In this document: piece after piece, positions 60,554-64,000 of the stretch
Layout of the letters: each line of letters begins with the position of its first letter
How positions within the stretch are numbered: position 1 is the first letter of the stretch
Source of the DNA: Caenorhabditis remanei
Lineage: Eukaryota; Nematoda; Chromadorea; Rhabditida; Rhabditidae
Assembly (NCBI RefSeq): GCF_010183535.1
Contig: NC_071333.1
Coordinates: 10,476,587 to 10,540,586 of the forward strand
Direction of reading: 5' to 3'
Length of the DNA stretch: 64,000 bases
The notes under the pieces: model-generated
Database searches by the model: none
What the model was told of the DNA's origin: nothing
Seen by the model: only the letters and a program-made list of their open reading frames with translations
Made by a program: the position numbers and the translations under genes

Positions 60554-61577
60554 TTAGAATAGCAATACAATAAGTGAAACAACCAGAATAGTCAAGACGG
60601 ATGAGGATTTCTCAGCTGCATTCAGTTTGCATTGAGGAAGCATTGCTTTTGTTGGACGGACTATCATTTCACGGACCAGTTGCCAAGCACGATACCCACA
60701 TTCATATCGGATTGGGTATTTGACACAGTCGATGTAATTCCGCATAGCCCTGAAAGGTTGAATATAAGAAAAATTATATTTAAATTAGAAACTCACCCGC
60801 ACACAGCTGCATCATTTGCTCCGAAAACTTCTGAATGACTTTCTGATATCTTTCTGGTGTCAGAAACCAATTCTGCTTGACACTGCATCATTTCAGATCT
60901 AGTCAACGTTTTAGTGAAACATTCAATGTTTCGAAGCATTTCTGAAGAACGTGTAATTTTTCATGCCAGAGAACAGTATTTACCTCCGTATCCATCACGA
61001 CACAAGAAATCCAAAATTTTGATAGCAGCATCATAATTGAAGCGTGCCCGGTCTGCAGCAAAACAGACGTCTTTATAGGGTTCTATGCACACATCAAAAA
61101 GAAAGAAATTGCTGAAAAAAGTGAAGTGAGCTTAAAATAAATAGATTCCTGCTACTTACTCGCAAACTTCGGAGAAATAGGCTTTGGTACGGAGAATAAA
61201 TCCTTCCCATCCCAAGTAATGCGAATTCTCAGATATCGCACCCATTTTATAAAGCGGTTCAGCGCATTCTTTTACTCTGGAAAAAATACGTTTTCATTTC
61301 CAATAACCAAAATATTTGTTCACTTTTCTTGTTCTATTTCACCACAGCTTGTTGGTTGATACATGGATACATTTACCGGGTGCTCAAAATGCTCTTCTGA
61401 CTGTAAACGGAATATTTCATTGCCAAAGTGTAAATAACTTACATTGTAATCGTAAAATGCGTTTCCATGTTCGCCATATTCTTGAGGTTTATGTTGGTTG
61501 GTGGACGGAGGGAATTTAAACTGCCCACTACAAACATTTATAGTGACCAGAGCAAAAATTGAAATCCTGAGAAGCAT
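60554..61577 (-). CDS. Secreted 12-cysteine protein, DUF19/T20D4.11-like, probably GPI-anchored (265 aa)
   Basis: Exons in coding order: 61577-61443, 61400-61324, 61276-61160, 61111-60984, 60941-60797, 60749-60554; 266 codons including stop. The ATG is at 61577; the open frame further upstream has none. A signal peptide (MLLRISIFALVTINVCSG) is followed by a linker and then twelve cysteines spaced as in nematode-specific T20D4.11-like (DUF19) domains, for example CAEPLY, DVCIEPYKDVC, NIECFTK, DCVKYPIRYEC. The C-terminus KLNAAEKSSS plus a hydrophobic run ending LIVLLF at the stop fits a GPI-attachment signal rather than a membrane span with a tail. These domains are abundant in nematodes and have no known biochemical function. 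The even number of mature cysteines suggests six disulfides. Confidence 0.82.
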
Positions 61578-64000
61578 GATGATCAAGAATGATAATGAGA
61601 AAGAACGATTATGCACTTTCTCTGTGTTTGCGTGCGCGCAATCATGACAGAAGCCATCAAAATGTCGTCAGGTTTTCCGTGAGAGCTGTATCTGTTGGGT
61701 TGAATAATAATAATACACAGAATAAGGAAAACATTACGCGCGAATTTGTACTGTTTGATGTTTCGACTGAGTGTGCTTTTGATTCGTTCACTTCCGTTCG
61801 TTAAAAGCTACATTCGGCTCTTTAGAGAATAGTAAGGATACAAAAGAAAGATTGTGAGAAGTGAATGTTTTGTTTGTGCTTGGACACCTTTCCGAACATT
61901 GCTCAAAATGATGCAAAAATCAAAAAATCAAGATGTATCTTCAGCTTTCCGTAGAATTTGCGAGTCCCCACAAAATTGAAACTTGAATTTTTGAATTTGT
62001 AGTCCAGATTAATTCCCGAGATTATAACGTAACAGATTGTATCAAGTCTGAAGATTTAAACTACAGTATACTGCTCCGTAACCCCGTTCAAGCTCCAGTA
62101 GAATTTTGAAACATCATATTTTATAAATTGAATTTTATAAATTGAATAGTTCACTTTCACAAAATATATTTTTCTTGAGAAAGCCATCTGGAATTATTTA
62201 CCAGAACTGAGCTCATTCTTTTCTTCGGCTTTTCCATTGTGTTGCCAGTTTGCCAGTGTTCACTGTCTTAGGGGCGGCACACCTCACAAGCGTCATACAA
62301 CTAAAGAGTTCCACTCAAGACAAAACATAGCTAGGCGTGCAAACACAAAAAACTTGCATTGTCATCTGTGAGGACATTTTTTTACCGGTTCGATATTTTC
62401 CTATAGTAAAATTCATTCAAAAAATTGCATAGCTTTCAAAATATTGAAGCACTCGTGTCACGGAAGAAAAAAAGATTCTGCGTGCCCTTTGAGTAAATTT
62501 TGTTTGAAACACAAATGGCCAGATTGAATTTTGAATAGAGTGAGGAACTAGAACAAGAAACTAAATGTAGAAAATAAAATAAGAGAGATGAAGAAAGTTG
62601 TGAGAACATTCTGAATCCCGTCTGCTCTCAATCGGAACCGTCATCTAAAGTATTTTTACGTTCGTTTCAAAAATGCTTGGCCATGGTAACAATTGGTACG
62701 TCACTTTTGTCGATTTCTCCGAACACCGCTCACAGTCACGGAAGGGTGAGTTTTTCGAGCTTAAATATGATGGAATTAATAAAAAAGGTGGCGAAGTAAA
62801 CACTATTTCTTGTGAGTACTTCAAGTCAACAGTAAGGCACAGAAAAACAAAGAGCAAACTGATGTATCGAGACAAACAGTGCGTTTGACGTTAAACAATT
62901 CACTTTTGATCACTTACTCGTTCTTCCCTAACACTTTCTTTTGATGTAGTTTGCTCTTAGCTAAACTCATCATTTATTATTCATCCTTGATTTTAAAAAC
63001 CACGTTCTCAATCGGAATATGGTAATTGTTGCTAAAATAAAACTACTATAACTACACCTAGCTTGTTACTTTCACTACTTCCTGAATCTATTTGATCTTC
63101 ACTTTTCCGAGAGTTACAACAAATTGCACGTAGCGTTCACAACCTGTGTTTCGCTAGTTTACACAATGTTTGAGTACTTTTTGTTCGCACTACCTACGGC
63201 TCAAAAAATCAAAATCGATGTTTTATATGTTAGCAGAAAAATTTCATGAGATTGATGCATCTGATTACACATGTTTTGAAGCGTGGAGAACTGAAATTTA
63301 TATCAATCAGAAAATTTTTAAATTCTGGTTGTAAACCATGTAATATCCCGTATCTCTTCTAGATTTTTAGTTCTCTACAGGTCAAAACATCTAAATGTTC
63401 AAATTTTGGGAATTATTCAAGTATTTTTTAAACTCGTACTTATGTGTTTTGCTGTCTCCTAACAAACCATTTTTGAATTCCGACCCAAAATTTCTGAACT
63501 TGAAATCGAACAACACTTGAGTCGAAATTTGGTGTAGTTCGAGTAGTTCCCAGAAGAGCCGTGAGTTAAGACTCCCCTATTTTTTGTCTCCCACTTGACG
63601 GCTTCTCATTTTTGATGTTTGTAACTCCAACTTGTCAAGCTATGCATTCACTCACTTCGGCGATATATGGACCATAAACTACATCACCTCATTTTCTTTG
63701 CGTCACATCATTTTTTGGTAGCTTCCAAAAAATGGGTTGTAAGAAAAATAAGTTCTCAAAATAGGATGTTGCATTTTCTATTCCAAGTTCAGGTTTTTAT
63801 TGCTTTTTAGGGCAGGTGCGTTCATTATATGAAAGAACTATGAATTTCCGATGGTCACTTGTTATGACGATATTTCATCTAGAAAATTGTCCTAGAAGTT
63901 GTCAGAAGCCATTTTAAATGTTCTTATTCTTAAAACCATGCGATAACGATAAACATATTTTTCCCTACCAAAATTGTACTTTCCTTGATCACAAATTGAC
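61578..64000. other. Region without a supported gene
   Basis: About 2.4 kb. The start should be promoter DNA of the minus-strand secreted-protein gene. A plus-strand frame from ATG 62673 has a fair donor (GTGAGT at 62744), but I find no following exon in phase. A 15-base duplication (TTTTATAAATTGAAT) lies at about 62120-62150. The rest is AT-rich and not interpretable. Confidence 0.4.

Noticed and set aside
62645..62875. Minus-strand frame resembling a signal peptide plus short secreted protein
   Set aside because: Its first codon is TTG, not ATG, and no in-frame ATG or upstream exon supplies a start.
62673..62888. 71-codon plus-strand frame with a GTGAGT donor inside
   Set aside because: No downstream exon in matching phase before the window ends; too short to call alone.
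1..64000. CRISPR array, prokaryotic operon or phage features
   Set aside because: Spliced genes throughout show eukaryotic DNA; the only tandem repeats are a 41-bp minisatellite without spacers and short coding or intronic duplications.

Overview
The window looks like nuclear DNA of a Caenorhabditis-type nematode. Genes are built of many small exons separated by 45-60 base introns with TTTTCAG-type acceptors, and several start codons lie just downstream of an acceptor-like site with no upstream coding exon, as expected for spliced-leader trans-splicing. Intergenic DNA is AT-rich and several gene pairs converge. The exact species cannot be fixed from the sequence. All gene models below were joined by hand from splice signals and reading-frame phase; every complete model closes in frame from ATG to stop.

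Layout. 1-1123 (-): the 5' part of an unrecognised basic protein gene running off the left edge. 4108-8944 (+): a 17-exon gene for a largely disordered protein. 9950-14080 (-): a convergent 14-exon gene with a 533-codon Lys/Glu-rich exon between two ordered-looking regions. 17021-29034 (+): a head-to-tail array of four paralogous 12-TM major facilitator transporters of sugar-porter/organic-ion type, 520-526 residues each, all with a GATAAGA site 57-77 bases before the ATG. 34794-42578 (+): a complete discoidin domain receptor tyrosine kinase preceded by about 5.8 kb without a convincing gene. 42990-43771 (-): a small convergent gene of five exons, one intron apparently GC-AG. 49099-57837 (+): a large disordered-protein gene with several candidate alternative first exons and an alternative last exon. 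59066-60294 (+): a 137-residue protein gene whose second intron holds a 447-bp palindromic Tc1/mariner-type MITE. 60554-61577 (-): a secreted 12-cysteine protein of DUF19/T20D4.11-like appearance with a GPI-type tail. 61578-64000: no gene supported.

Functionally, two readings are firm: the receptor kinase (collagen or matrix sensing at the cell surface) and the transporter array (solute transport; the shared GATA site suggests gut expression). The other proteins are described by visible features only. The most interesting points are the shared promoter element of the transporter array, a 66-bp coding repeat open in a second frame, the isoform structure of the 49-58 kb gene, and the palindromic MITE immediately before a splice acceptor.
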